64,000 nucleotides of DNA from Lepidostoma basale (GCA_022606425.2 JAHDVF020000445.1:372001-436000), one strand, 5' to 3'. Counted from the first letter of the stretch, positions 29,726 through 39,805 are shown. Translations and numbers: made by a program. Notes: generated from the sequence alone by a model not told the origin.

Positions 29726-29844
29726 ATTTGTAAATTTAATATTATTATTATGATTATTTATTATTTATTTACTTGAAATAGTACACATGTACATAACACA
29801 TGTTATAATAAAAAACAATAAAACATTCAATTATCAATATAAGG

Positions 29845-30170
29845 TTACATTTTAAAGGATTGATTGTATCTCAATAGAGACGAAGATGTAAATTGTTTTT
29901 TTGGAAACAGAATATGGTGGTCAATACAGGACTTATGACCTGTCATTAGTTGGGTTAAGCGATCGCTTTATGTTAACAACATTCCCCATTCCGCCTTTCT
30001 TACGACCACCACGTCTGACAAATTTTTGGAAGTTGTATATGTGCTACTATGTTACACAACACTTCACATTTTTTTAGTTCAATCTACACTAGCGCCATCT
30101 ATTAAGAATAGGTGTAAGCATTAAGCAGAAAATATTTATTAATGTAATGTGAAAGGCTATATTTACTGGT
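29845..30170 (+). repeat. R515 repeat, dispersed copy
   Basis: Starts at 'attgtatctcaatagagacgaag' (29866) and follows the unit to 'ttggaagttgtatatgtgc' and 'ctagcgccatctattaag', with indels. Confidence 0.75.
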
Positions 30171-30229
30171 CATAAGTCCTGCACGGTTCGAAAAAATCAC
30201 GAAAATCAATTTAATTAGCTGTCAAAACT

Positions 30230-30505
30230 CTCCACATAAACGTAAAAACAAAACAATGAAAGGAACATTAAGATAGTTTGGACAAATGAAAAAAATGGTA
30301 AAAAAACGTATACGTAAACGATGTAAATAGAACAATAAACAGAGGAAGACGTGAAAAAAAAATCAAATATTCAATGTCGGCCACGTGAGGAGTCGGAGAT
30401 TTCAACGTACGTGCATGACACGATGTGTAAATGTTGAAGGTGCGAGAGAAATATGTCTTTCTGTCTACCCCTCCTGGGAGACGGCGTGATGATTGGTTAG
30501 TTAAA
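30230..30505 (+). pseudogene. LINE-T 3' fragment, degraded
   Basis: Remnant of RTIN.GRR, QIFNVGHVRSRRFQRTCMTRCVNVEGARE and the 3' block, with a reduced tail ('ggttggttagtt'). Confidence 0.65.
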
Positions 30506-30920
30506 ATATTGACAATCTATTCATTGAAACAGAATCGCTATTTTCAAATAATTAAATTTAATTAAAGTCTAAAATTACCACTTTGATATTTACGCAATTC
30601 GTTCAAGATAATTATGCCAGTCGACAGTAACACCGAATTTGCTGCCTGCTATTTTGGCTACAGTTTTATTATGTTTATTATTATAAATAGCACTTCAATA
30701 TCCTTAATTAAATTAAATAAAACAATTTCTACAGGGACGATTATTTTCATTGAAAACAGACTAACATAACAGTTTTGTTTTGGCTTAATTTCGTTGTTAG
30801 GGCAACATTAACGGAGGCCTTATACAGGCGCGAAATCCCTTTCATTTCCTTAAAGGTACAGAAGATATCGGTTAAGACGGAAACGGATAATCTTAAATAT
30901 CGGTTAATCCGAGAAAAATA
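30506..30920. other. Low-copy stretch
   Basis: 30600-30650 and 30775-30900 are less AT-rich. No family match. Confidence 0.3.
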
Positions 30921-31325
30921 CTTTTTAATGCAGTAGAAATGAGATCTCTTAGACGAATGTGTGGATATTCTGTGTATGATAGAGTGTCGAATGAAAATAT
31001 AAGAAGTGAATGCGGTGCGAATAATGGTGTCATGAACAAAATAATGAAAGGATCATTAAGATGGTTTGGACATATGGAAAGAAAGAATGGTAAAAAAATT
31101 ATATGTTAATGATGTAAATGGTACCAGAAATAGAGGAAGACCGAGGAAAACGTGGCACGATCAAATAAATCAAATATTGAATGTCGGCATTGTGAGGAGT
31201 CAGACACGATGTATGAATGTTGAGGAAGCGAGAGAAATATGTCAGGAAAGAAAGGTGTGGCAGTCCATTATTTCTGCCTACCCCTTCGGGGAGACGGCGT
31301 GATGGTTAGTTAGTTAGTTAGTTAG
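30921..31325 (+). pseudogene. LINE-T 3' fragment
   Basis: Reads NAVEMRSLRRMCGYSVYDRVSNENIRSECGANNGVMNKIMKGSLRWFGHME, then after a frameshift RMVKKLYVNDVNGTRNRGRPRKTWHDQINQILNV to FGETA*, with a four-unit TTAG tail. Clean 3' end with CCCCTTCGGGG. Confidence 0.85.
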
Positions 31326-31456
31326 TCACTTTTTGATTTAATTATCTACTTTTAATTCGGTATATAAAGCACTCACTTTGTGGATAGATATTTTAAATAA
31401 TAATATAAATAAAACAACATTGTATTTAACCGCGATAGGGTTATTATATTGATGCC

Positions 31457-31488
31457 AACTAGTTTCGCTTGGACCCAAGCTTCATCAG
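31457..31488 (-). ncRNA. Hammerhead-like motif (HH-D, left arm)
   Basis: Minus-strand equivalent of 31526-31557 with an identical core and stem II. Confidence 0.5.
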
Positions 31489-31525
31489 GGCAGTATAATA
31501 ACTTATAATAAGTTATTATACTGCC

Positions 31526-31557
31526 CTGATGAAGCTTGGGTCCAAGCGAAACTAGTT
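31526..31557 (+). ncRNA. Hammerhead-like motif (HH-D, right arm)
   Basis: CTGATGA (31526-31532), one A, stem II GCTTGG/CCAAGC (31534-31547; tight loop), GAAA (31548-31551), the self-complementary ACTAGT (31551-31556) and T at the cleavage position. All core bases are intact. Confidence 0.55.
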
Positions 31558-31759
31558 GGCATCAAAATAATAACCCTACCGTGGTTAAATCCAAAGTTGT
31601 TTTATTTATATAATTATTTTTTTTTACTTTACGAATCACTTTTATTTTCATTGTAATATATTTTTGAACTTTTCAAATATAATATTATCCTATGGAAGGT
31701 AATAAATAAATAAAAACTAAAATGAATTCGTCCAAAATTAATCAATCATAATATTACGG

Positions 31760-32090
31760 CTATTAGTATGGCTAAAACCTACGTGATCCACTGGCAAAAC
31801 CCTACGTGATCGAGTTAGAAATACAGCAATCCGAAAAATCTGCGCGGTCGAAGATGTGGTCAGATGGGGACGCCAAAGACGGCGATACTGGCGTCAACAT
31901 GTAGAAAGAATGAGCTCAATTAGGATACCATACATAGCTCTCCATTTACCGCCAAACGGACAACGCCGACCAGGAAGACCCCTGAAACGGTGGAGAGAAA
32001 GCTGGAGTTCAGCGTCACAAGAGGACTCGCCTGAAATAACAGACTCCCGAGTCTACCAAAAGTGAAGAAGAAGATGAAGAAGAATATTAA
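31760..32090 (+). pseudogene. LINE-K 3' fragment
   Basis: Reads KTLRDRVRNTAIRKICAVEDVVRWGRQRRRYWRQHVERMSSIRI, then GQRRPGRPLKRWRESWSSASQEDSPEITDSRVYQK*, followed by (GAA)n at 32060-32085. The last 69 codons (31856-32065) are intact. A 5' local duplication of 'ctacgtgatc' (31785-31810) marks the truncation. Confidence 0.8.
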
Positions 32091-32124
32091 TTATAAGTTA
32101 TAAGCATTATTTTTTGTCACACTT

Positions 32125-32205
32125 AAAAAAACTAACTAACTATCACGCCGTCTTCACATAAGGATAGGCAGAAAGAATAAACTACCACACTTTACTCTCC
32201 TGGCA
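32125..32205 (-). mobile_element. LINE-T 3' scrap
   Basis: Inverted tail and 3' hairpin block only ('ctaactatcacgccgtcttcac'). Confidence 0.6.
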
Positions 32206-32320
32206 TCATCAGTTTATTGTAACACCTGATGATGCTTATATCGGTTGGCGAAACAGCTGTCGCGACACTCTCAGTGAATAAAAAGGAATCGTGATATTAT
32301 AACAGTGCTTTAAATTTTAA
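32206..32320 (+). mobile_element. HH-A element
   Basis: Plus-strand unit with the core at 32226-32261 (CTGATGA, T, GCTTAT/GTTGGC partly paired, GAAA, ACAGCTGT, C) and the 'gacactctcagtgaataaaaa' side shared with 23656. Confidence 0.55.
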
Positions 32321-32329
32321 AAATATTTG

Positions 32330-32440
32330 TAATATTTATAAAATATTTATCATATATCACTGATGAAGGGCTTGTTTGTCTAAAACATGTGTGGTTTTTA
32401 ATTTTTATTTTTTTAAAGAAAGTGTATGTTGTATGTGTAA
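32330..32440 (+). mobile_element. HH-C element
   Basis: CTGATGA, A, stem GGGC/GTCT (G-U pairs), AAAAC, ATGTGTGG at 32360-32394, then the usual 'tttttaatttttattttttt' and 'gtgtatgttgta' side. Confidence 0.5.
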
Positions 32441-32885
32441 TTGTGTGTATATAAAAAAGACACATTAAATAATAAAACCTTTAGAAAGCATATATTAATC
32501 TTCTTCTGGTTACGTATTAAACGATTTCAAATGTTCGTTTAGAGTGTCGTTTGATACATTCAAAGTGTCTTTTGATACTTTCCAATGCATGCAGTAAACT
32601 TTCGAATGTGCTTTGAGGGAGGAAGGACCCTGAATAGGCCGGAGTCATTTGATACGTCGTTCATTGTTTTAAATAAACAATGATCGCGCAATTTAACAGT
32701 AGATATTATATGACATTGTTTTGTTTCCATCACAATAGGATACCCTGATGATACGCTCGTACTTCCTTTAGCGTCCTGAATAAGGACGACACTAAATTCA
32801 GGATGTGGTAGACCACCTCGGAACTCTCAACATTCGGTAAGGAGCACGAAATATAATTCACTTAAAATTTGTAAAACAATACATA
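32441..32885. other. Low-copy stretch
   Basis: 32610-32660 and 32760-32850 are less AT-rich. The 'taaattcaggatg'/'gtcctgaataagg' pieces are locally complementary. No family match. Confidence 0.3.
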
Positions 32886-33078
32886 AAGAAACTAAATAAC
32901 TAACTAACCATCATATCCTGACATACTTCTCTTGATCCTCAACATTCATACATCATTTCATGCATGCACGTCGATTTATCTATCTCCCGACATTCTATAT
33001 TTGATTTATGGTATTTGATCGTGCCACGTTTTCCTCAGAATCCTCTATTTCTAGTTCCATTTATATCGTTAACGTATA

Positions 33079-33322
33079 ATTAATATTTTTAATTAAAATT
33101 TCTTGGTAAAAGTTCATTTTAAATAATAAAAATAAAAATAAATTACACAAAATTTCTTTATTATTATATAAAATAGTGTGCTTCCACTTGTATTTATCAT
33201 CGACCGGTTTCGGCAGCTTGCTGCCATCTTCTGGTACTAGGGTGGCTAGAGAATTAACCACCCTAGTACCAGAAGAGGGCAGCAAGCTGCCGAAATCTAT
33301 AAATTTATTTTTGTTTTCATAT
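33079..33322. mobile_element. HH-E inverted pair nested in LINE-T
   Basis: ~244-bp insertion with two HH-E cores: minus 33202-33233 and plus 33271-33295 (truncated before the cleavage site). They are joined by a 12-bp inverted pair 'ggtactagggtgg'/'ccaccctagtacc' around 33253. It is flanked by TCGTTAACRTAT at 33067-33078 and 33323-33334 (one mismatch), a target-site duplication inside LINE-T consensus sequence. Confidence 0.75.
33202..33233 (-). ncRNA. Hammerhead-like motif (HH-E)
   Basis: CAGAAGA, one T, stem II GGCAGC/GCTGCC, GAAA, the self-complementary ACCGGT and C. It departs from the hammerhead consensus at one base (A where U4 is expected), and all HH-E copies here share that change. 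Confidence 0.4.
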
Positions 33323-33650
33323 TCGTTAACATATGTTTTTTTTACCATTCTTTCTTCATTCATTTTTTCCATGTGTCCAAACTATCTTAATGATCCTTTC
33401 ATAATTTTGTTCATCACACTTTCATTTACACTGCATTCACTTCTTATATTTTCATTCGACACTATCATTAACAGTTTTTCCACACATTCGTCTAAAAGAT
33501 CTCATTCAACTGCATTTATTCTACTTTCATCCTTCTTTTAAAAGTTCCATGCTTCGCTTCCATACATAAAGTCGGTACAAGAACACCATTTTAACTTTTT
33601 TGGATAGCCTTGTGTTGACAACTTTTAGTGCACCGTTTACTTCGTTTTAT

Positions 33651-34020
33651 TTTACACAAATTTTCATATAATTGTGAATTACTCAAAAATCGTTTTATCG
33701 AGAAACAATTTTTACTTACGACCGTAATAAATTTAACTTACAGTTTACTTATATAACTAAAGTATTTACAGTATATGGTTTCAGTAAAAAATTTGGTAAT
33801 GTTTATGTCTACTCTGCAGAATATAATTCTAAAGATGCACATTTTCTTTCTCGTACAGACATTGAAGTACTCTTTTTATAGCTTAGAAATATAAAAGAAA
33901 AGTAAACCCAAGTATACTATACGTGCATAAGTACCATTTTCCTTTCTCTGAATTTCACAAACGGTTTATAAGATCGTTTCTACTTGAATCAAATATTAAT
34001 TAACTAGATTCAAATATATT
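33651..34020. other. Low-copy AT-rich stretch
   Basis: Nothing recognised. Confidence 0.3.
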
Positions 34021-34024
34021 TAAT

Positions 34025-34420
34025 AAAAACTAACTCACTAACTAACCATCAAGCCGTCTCACCGAAGGGGTGGGCAGAAAGAATGGACTGCCACACTTTT
34101 CTTTCCTGACATATTCATCTCGCTTCCTCAACATATTCATACATCGTGTCATGCACGCGCGTCGATTTCTCTGACTCCTCACATGGCCGACATTCAATAT
34201 TTGATTTATTTGATCGTGCCACGTTTTCCTCGGTCTTCCTCTATTTCTGGTTCCATTTACAACGTTAATATATATTTTTTTTACCATTCTTTCTTCATTC
34301 ATTTTTTCCATATGTCCAAACCATCTTAATGATTCTTTCATTATTTTGTTCATAACACCTTCATTCGCACGGCATTCACTTCGTATATTTTCACTCGACA
34401 TCTATCATATGTATGATATG
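34025..34420 (-). pseudogene. LINE-T 3' fragment, open frame
   Basis: Minus frame 34401-34042 is open for 119 codons: SSENIRSECRANEGVMNKIMKESLRWFGHMEKMNEERMVKKIYINVVNGTRNRGRPRKTWHDQINQILNVGHVRSQRNRRACMTRC, then a shifted end. It stops within the 3' hairpin. 5'-truncated. Confidence 0.8.
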
Positions 34421-34514
34421 TATGATATGTTTGTAATAAGTACTTGAAATTTGTTTTCATTTAGTTAAAATGGTTATTATAAAAATTAGATTTATGTGGA
34501 TACGTGGAATATTA

Positions 34515-34825
34515 ATTAAATAAACACGAAAGTCTGGATCGTCCAGCTGACAATGTTTGCACCATCTAAGAGAACATCATGTGTTATGTTATTTTTATTT
34601 TGTATCATTGTATTTCATATTATTTGTTTTAGATTAATTTTGTGTACGATGGACGATCGAAGTGTGCGCGGGAAATGCCTTTCGGTGGCGATGAGGTTCG
34701 CAACCCAACACACCCGCGGGGGCGAAAAGATAAGGATGGAGTGCCACATCAGTAAAAGTGTGGCAGTCCATTCTATCTGCCTACCCCTTCAGAGAGACGG
34801 CGTGATTGTTGTTTAGTTAGTTTTT
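34515..34825 (+). mobile_element. SINE-T, near full length
   Basis: 5' box GGATCGTCCAGCT (34536) and its partner TGGACGATCGA (34650), then the B-box-like GGTTCGCAACCC (34696) with the GC-rich middle shortened, and the LINE-T-like 3' end with a reduced tail. Confidence 0.7.
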
Positions 34826-34859
34826 GTTTTAAGATTAATATTTTTTACATATTAATATT

Positions 34860-35005
34860 CATCGACGTGCGTGCATGATACGATGTATGAATGTTGTGGA
34901 AGCGAAAGAAGTATGTCATGAAAGAACAGTGTGGCAATCCAGTATTTCTCCTACCCCTTCGGTTAGACGGTGTGATGGTTAGTTAATTAAGTTAGTTTTA
35001 TTTTT
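34860..35005 (+). mobile_element. LINE-T 3' fragment
   Basis: Reads RRACMIRCMNVVEAKEVCHERTVWQSSIS-like with the hairpin 'ccccttcggttagacggtg' (stem disrupted) and a degraded TTAG tail. Confidence 0.65.
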
Positions 35006-35095
35006 TTTAATTTGATACTGCCTTAGAAAGGCGAAACGTGCAATTAAAAAATATTATTATAAAACTTTTAGAAAACAAACGTTTTCGTTAGAATT
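35006..35095 (+). mobile_element. HH-B element
   Basis: Core 35011-35041: TTGATAC, T, perfect stem GCCTT/AAGGC, GAAA, ACGTGC (the ACATGT palindrome is mutated). The HH-B terminus 'tttagaaaacaaacgttttcgtt' follows. Confidence 0.5.
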
Positions 35096-35134
35096 AATTA
35101 TTTTTTCCGTTATTTATTTTATCGAACCGTTGAA

Positions 35135-35555
35135 AAACTAAATAACTAACCATCACAACGTCTCCCCGGAAGGGTGGGCAGAAAGAATGGAACGCCACAT
35201 TGTTTGTTCTGATATACTTGTCTCGTTCCTCTCCATTCATACATCGTGTCATGCACACACGTCGATTTCTCCGACTCCTCACGTGACCGACAAATAAATA
35301 TTTGATTGATTTGATCGGGCCAAGCCTTCCTCTATTTCTAGCTCCGTTCACACCGTTTACATATACATACCTTCTTTACCATTCTGTCTTCACTCATACT
35401 TTCCATGTGTCCAAACCATCTTAATGACCCTTTCCTTATTTTGTTCATAACACTTTCATTCGCACCACATTCACTTCTTATACTTGCATTTGTCACTCTA
35501 TCATATACAGATTTGCCACACATGGCTTCTTTTGCCAGTTCCATGCTTTAATATT
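35135..35555 (-). pseudogene. LINE-T 3' fragment
   Basis: Minus strand: MELAKEAMCGKSVYDRVTNASIRSECGANESVMNKIRKGSLRWFGHMESMSEDRMVKKV, then a frameshift and the C-terminal block to an inverted tail at 35137. Confidence 0.75.
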
Positions 35556-36240
35556 CCATGCATTTAATATTTTGATATACAGATTGAAACCCTATAAATC
35601 AACGCAATTTTTTGGTATACGTAAATTTATAGATGGTATTCACAATAAAGTTTTCTTAAAATTATACAAATCACAAAAGCAAAATCGCTGTTGCTTGTTT
35701 TTTCAGACGGATCGTATTACGAAGGTACAATACTCTCTTTTTATTTACCAGTTCCATTATTCAATAGTATCATAAATATAAGGTTACATCCACCGTGTAT
35801 TTCTGTGCCCCTGTCACAGATTTATACGGCAACTCCCTACGTACATTACGGACGCCGTCTGAGATGATTTTATTCCACTTGACTTTACTTACCATTGTTT
35901 TATTATGTCCTCCTGGTAGATAATAATATTATTTTTCTTCCATTGAGTGTTTGCCGCGGAAGGGATTGCGAAAGAAATAAACAGAAAAAATGCCAATAAG
36001 AAATAAATTCGCCTTGAAATATTTTGTTCGGTAGAATCGAAGAGCGCTCGAGTAGCTACTTGAAAAATGTACAGTTATTTAATCAAAAGAAAGTATTTAA
36101 AGTAAGTGGGCTTGGAGGTTTTTTAAGAGTGTTTATTTGTGAGGTTAATAACAATTGTAGCATACTTGTTTATATGTTAATTTAGATAATCCTTGCTGGT
36201 TAAGTGCCTAATTACAGCTTATTTAAAAAACGGTGAATAC
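35556..36240. other. Low-copy stretch with an acceptor-like site
   Basis: Pyrimidine-rich 'gtatttctgtgcccctgtcacag' (35797-35819) precedes a less AT-rich segment (35820-35865). No matching donor or convincing frame was found. Noted only as possible host sequence. Confidence 0.25.
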
Positions 36241-36246
36241 GTGTAA

Positions 36247-36567
36247 CATAAATTAAATAAACACAAAAGTCCGGATTGTCCATGTCAACATGTGCAACAT
36301 CGAAAAAAACATTATTTGTTATTGCATTATGTGCTAAATTAAAAAAAACCGGCGGATTCTTGGAACATAAATTAAATAGTCAATATGTGCACCATCTAAA
36401 AAGAGATGCCTATTGGTGGCGATGAGGTTCGCAACCCATCACACCGCGTCTCCCGCGAGACGAAAAGAGAAGAATGGAGTGCCGCATCAGTAAAAGTGTG
36501 ACAGTTCATTCTTTCTGCTTACCCTTTCGGGGAAACGGCGTGATGGTTAGTTAGTTAGTTAGTTAGA
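36247..36567 (+). mobile_element. SINE-T, rearranged
   Basis: 5' segment ('acacaaaagtccggattgtcc') with an internal duplication of the 'acataaattaaata' and 'gtgcaccatc' pieces, then the B-box-like GGTTCGCAACCC and the LINE-T-like 3' end with four TTAG units. Confidence 0.65.
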
Positions 36568-36725
36568 TAATTCTTTGTTTTGGCGGAAACACTTTGATAT
36601 TTCAACATTATTAACTGTTTTAAAAAAAAAAATTATAAATGTGATATTTAATTTATTAAATTTTGTCGCGACAGCTGTTTCGCTAACCGATGTTAGCATC
36701 GTCAGGTCTTACAATCAACTAAAAA
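36568..36725 (-). mobile_element. HH-A element, CTGACGA subfamily
   Basis: Minus-strand sister of 4187-4410. Outer 'tgttttggcggaaacactttgat' end, then the core. Confidence 0.6.
36670..36705 (-). ncRNA. Hammerhead-like motif (HH-A, CTGACGA)
   Basis: Identical core, stem II (GCTAAC/GTTAGC) and stem III to 4265-4300, on the minus strand. The two copies lie 32 kb apart with diverged flanks. Confidence 0.55.
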
Positions 36726-36764
36726 TACAACACTTGAACTTGGTCTTGGATCTTTAAGCTTACA

Positions 36765-37190
36765 GAGGTTCAGCTCATGTGGCTATTCCTATTACGTCTG
36801 ATGGGAACATTGTTGGAAGGTGATTTGGTGGGTTGTTAGTTTATGCGGGGGCATGATTTGTGTGGCCCAGAGTGTTCCTCTGAAGGAGGATCGATTTTGC
36901 GCGCTTGTGGCGGCTGTAGGTGTTTGGGTCGTAATTTGAGAGTTATTTTATTGTGGGATTAGGATGTGAAGGGAGTCCTTTGTAAAAACGTTCGACATGT
37001 TTCAGAATGAATTCATCTATCATCGGGATTCCCGATTCTAGGTGCAGTTATGTGATCTTGGTCCGTGAAGGTGCACCAAGCGATAAACGGATAGCCTTAT
37101 TTTGCAGGATTTGGAGTTTGTTAACGGACGTTTTCCTCATCTTTAAATACGCAGTTTTGCATTATTCACTGCAGGGTTTCTTTATTTGTG
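36765..37190 (-). pseudogene. Jockey-like RT C-terminus
   Basis: Minus-strand frame reads SVNKLQILQNKAIRLSLGAPSRTKIT*LHLESGIPMIDEFILKHVERF, then after a frameshift KGLPSHPNPTIK and NYDPN.YSRHKRAKSILL. This is the characteristic C-terminal thumb region of Jockey-clade reverse transcriptases. It has stops and is truncated at both ends. Confidence 0.75.
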
Positions 37191-37239
37191 ACTGAAGCAA
37201 ATAAAAAAGAAGAAGAAATCGTCAGGACCGTAATGCGCA

Positions 37240-37385
37240 GGAATTGTTTATTAGTCTGGCGAATTCTACACCAGACCAAAGAAAGTGTGATAATCACACA
37301 GCCATCGCCGGGAATCGAACCCGGGACCTTCGGTATGGAAGTCAGAGCTCTCACCACTCTGAACTCCACGAAGGTCGTCAGTATT
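37240..37385 (-). mobile_element. tRNA-derived SINE, head and part of body
   Basis: Minus strand: a tRNA-like head with box B GGTTCGATTCC (complement at 37313-37323) and a decayed box A near 37355-37365, then the 'gtctggtgtagaattcgcc' body. Truncated at 37240. Confidence 0.75.
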
Positions 37386-37914
37386 GATCCAGACAGCTTT
37401 ATCATAAATGAACACGATACGTAGGTAGGAGAATATCATTACCTACCTCATAAAAAGTGATTTTCGGATTTTTTTTTTGACCGCGATTAACGCAAAGGGT
37501 ATAGGTAATACATATTTTAATTTTATTAAATGTACATTCAAAATAGTTTGCATATATTTTTTTTATTGAAAAATATTAAATGGTAACAAGGTTATCAGCG
37601 TTGCTGTAGAGTCTTAAAAATTCACGGTCGTATCGATTTCTTGAAAAGGGGTTCTCTGAAAAAATAAAATCAAAGTTTATTATAAACTGTATGAATGTAG
37701 TTATCATTAAGCGTATTCGATTTTTCACAAAATAGCAACCGATTGAAAAATTTTCTATTTTATTTGTATTGAAAAATAGTAAAAATCAAAGTTTTCAAAA
37801 TCAACTACGCTTTATAAAGACGAATAAAACAAATAAAAGTTAAATTATTTCGGTTGATAATTAATTGCTCGAATCATCGATGCGACCAGTTTGAAAAAAC
37901 AGTTTTGAGAAAAA
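37386..37914. other. Low-copy AT-rich stretch
   Basis: A short SINE-body scrap ('gcgattaacgcaaagggtatagg', ~37484-37506) is possible. Otherwise nothing recognised. Confidence 0.3.
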
Positions 37915-38447
37915 CGCTTTAAAGTGCGCAATGGTGTTCTTCTACCGACCCTTATGTATGGAAGCGAAGCATGGAACTGGCATAAGAAGGATGAAAATAG
38001 AATAAATGCAGTAGAAATGAGATCTCTTAGACGAATGTGTGGATACTCCGTGTATGATAGAGTGTCGAATGAAAATATACAAAGTGAATGCGGTGCGAAT
38101 GATGGTGTCATGAACAAAATAATGAAAGGATCATTAAGATGGTTTGGACATATGGAAAGAATGAATGAAGAAAGAATGGTAAAAAAATTATATGTTAATG
38201 ATGTAAATGGAACCAGAAATGGATGAAGACCGTGGAAAACGTGGCACGATCAAATAAATCAAATATTGAATGTCGGCCATGTGAGGAGTCAGAGAAATCG
38301 ACGCGCGTGCATGGCACGATGTATGAATGTTGAGGAAGCGAGAGCAATATGTCAGAAAAGAAAAGTGTGGCAGTCCATTCTTTCTGCCTACCCCTTCGGG
38401 GAGACGGCGTGATGGTTAGTTAGTTAGTTAGTTAGTTAGGTTTAAAG
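37915..38447 (+). pseudogene. LINE-T 3' half, longest intact frame
   Basis: VRNGVLLPTLMYGSEAWNWHKKDENRINAVEMRSLRRMCGYSVYDRVSNENIQSECGANDGVMNKIMKGSLRWFGHMERMNEERMVKKLYVNDVNGTRNG*, one premature stop (about 38223), then the C-terminal block to FGETA*, the UUCG hairpin CCCCTTCGGGG and five TTAG units. It is the least decayed LINE-T copy apart from 5' truncation. Confidence 0.85.
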
Positions 38448-38694
38448 TTTTTTGTCCATTTTTCTTACTATAAAATCATGTATCTTCTAAAATACGAGTA
38501 TTTATACTGAAATCAAACTATCGAGTCCTGGACCATATGATGATTCTTCCTCTTTGTCTCTAGTGGTGTCGTTGACTTTAAAAAAAAAATATTGACCCTT
38601 TCCATACGATTCTCAGAACCTTTACCCGGTTAACCTCACGGTCTAACTAAAATCTACTCTACTCTAACAACTCTAACTAAAATCGACCTTAAAT
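38448..38694. other. Low-copy spacer
   Basis: Nothing recognised. Confidence 0.3.
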
Positions 38695-39190
38695 TTTATA
38701 CACATAATTTGGAAGATATAAACTTTAAATTAAAACAAACAAAAAATCACCTAATCACAGCGACTATCCGCCTTTCGCGATCATGTTCATCAGTTTAACT
38801 GCTCACCCCACCGGCATCACCAGAGGCAGGTTGATTCTGCATGCTGGGAGATAAAACAGTATGTGTTTACGCTGTCGAAAATAACCATCCAGAACATTGA
38901 ACCACACTCGAAATGGCTTTGGACCAATGAGTTATACAGAATTCGCAAAACATAGAGATTCTTGAAAACTTTACCAGTAGGGAGAATAAATCCCAACATT
39001 TTCAGTGCAACTCCACATATTCTCTCGATGTGAGCATGGAAAGTCAGTCTACTTTCATAAACCATACTAAGATTCTATTAGTTACACCATTTAGAAATCA
39101 TTGATTTGTTGGATTTCTATTAAAACATCGGAAAAAAATTACCCAAGTACATCCCATCCAGCAAATATAATAGTTTTAGTAACCGAAAGT
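38695..39190 (-). pseudogene. LINE-J fragment
   Basis: The minus frame 39065-38817 reads YESRLTFHAHIERICGVALKMLGFILPTGKVFKNLYVLRILYNSLVQSHFECGSMFWMVIF, a Jockey/CR1-like RT segment, followed by sequence toward the 3' end that decays. It is an inverted near-copy of 41575-41990, including upstream non-coding sequence. Confidence 0.75.
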
Positions 39191-39194
39191 AGTA

Positions 39195-39350
39195 TACTTA
39201 TAATTTGTAAGATATAAATTTTAAATTAAAACAAAAAATAACCCAACCACAGTGGCTATCCCCCTTAAGCGATCATGTACATCAGTTTAATTGCTCTCCC
39301 CACCGGCATCACTTGAGGCAGATTGGTTCTGCATATTCTGAGTTAAAATT
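39195..39350 (-). repeat. Direct duplication of part of LINE-J
   Basis: About 150 bases ('aagatataaattttaaattaaaac' to 'gaggcagattggttctgcat') repeat 38700-38850, with divergence. Confidence 0.65.
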
Positions 39351-39744
39351 GAGTGAGTAAAATAAAAACAAAATTATCGCTTTGAACACAAATATTTCTT
39401 ACGAAATACTCTATTTTTCCAGTTTATGGATTCTTTAATCGTAAAATATATCAATTTGTTTAACAGCTATCTAACAGCGGCCATACATCTCGCGATAATG
39501 TTTCTGGTACTTAGTGTTTATTGCCATTTTCTTTACTACAATGTGATTTTTCTTGAAACTATCTCCACTGTGAAGCTTTATATTATCGCTGCACGGTATA
39601 ATGTCGCATTAAAAGATGATTTAAAAAACGTAAATTCCATTTCAAAAGCTATAAATACACTTAAAATAACGTAAACAGTAGCGTTAGTGGATCTTTGTAT
39701 TTATTCTGTATAGAGTGTCTTTGATGAAAGTAGTTTATAATGAC
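39351..39744. other. Low-copy stretch with an 82-codon frame
   Basis: The + frame 39426-39674 has a hydrophobic segment (residues ~12-38) and follows an acceptor-like 'tatttttccag'. No domain or second exon was recognised, so it is more likely chance than a gene. Confidence 0.2.
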
Positions 39745-39805
39745 CATAAATTATAAAGAAACGTCTTGAAAACAGACGTTTTCATCTGTATTAATTAGAT
39801 TTATT
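39745..39805 (+). mobile_element. HH-B terminal fragment
   Basis: 'cttgaaaacagacgttttcatctgtattaatta', the HH-B terminus only. Confidence 0.45.

Larger units (their letters stand above)
31365..31610. repeat. HH-D palindrome
   Basis: Two HH-D cores face each other around 31506: 'cagtataataacttat|aataagttattatactg'. The arms (about 31425-31505 and 31507-31597) are almost perfect inverted copies, ending in 'tatttaacc(g/a)cg(a/g)t'. The left flank carries 'cactcactttgtggatagatattttaaat', the block that the LTR-like insert splits at 17.6-18.1 kb. Confidence 0.8.
32886..33650 (-). pseudogene. LINE-T 3' fragment interrupted by an HH-E unit
   Basis: Minus-strand LINE-T. The 3' side (32886-33078) and the 5' side (33323-33650) are one element split at a TCGTTAACRTAT duplication. 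The 5' side extends to NGALKVVNTRLSKKV-like sequence at 33640. The whole is frameshifted. Confidence 0.8.

Noticed and set aside
32750..32830. Another hammerhead (CTGATGA at ~32742)
   Set aside because: CTGATGA is present but no GAAA or stem III follows at a usable distance. It is only a chance heptamer.
33176..33541. 121-codon + open frame
   Set aside because: It runs across the antisense strand of a LINE-T and through the HH-E palindrome. Composition and frame are explained by those repeats.
35797..35865. Host exon after a good acceptor-like site
   Set aside because: No donor and no frame resembling a known protein. Left as a note in the low-copy stretch.
38400..38440. TTAG runs as interstitial telomere repeats
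   Set aside because: The insect telomere repeat is TTAGG. These runs always follow the LINE-T/SINE-T 3' hairpin and are their tails.
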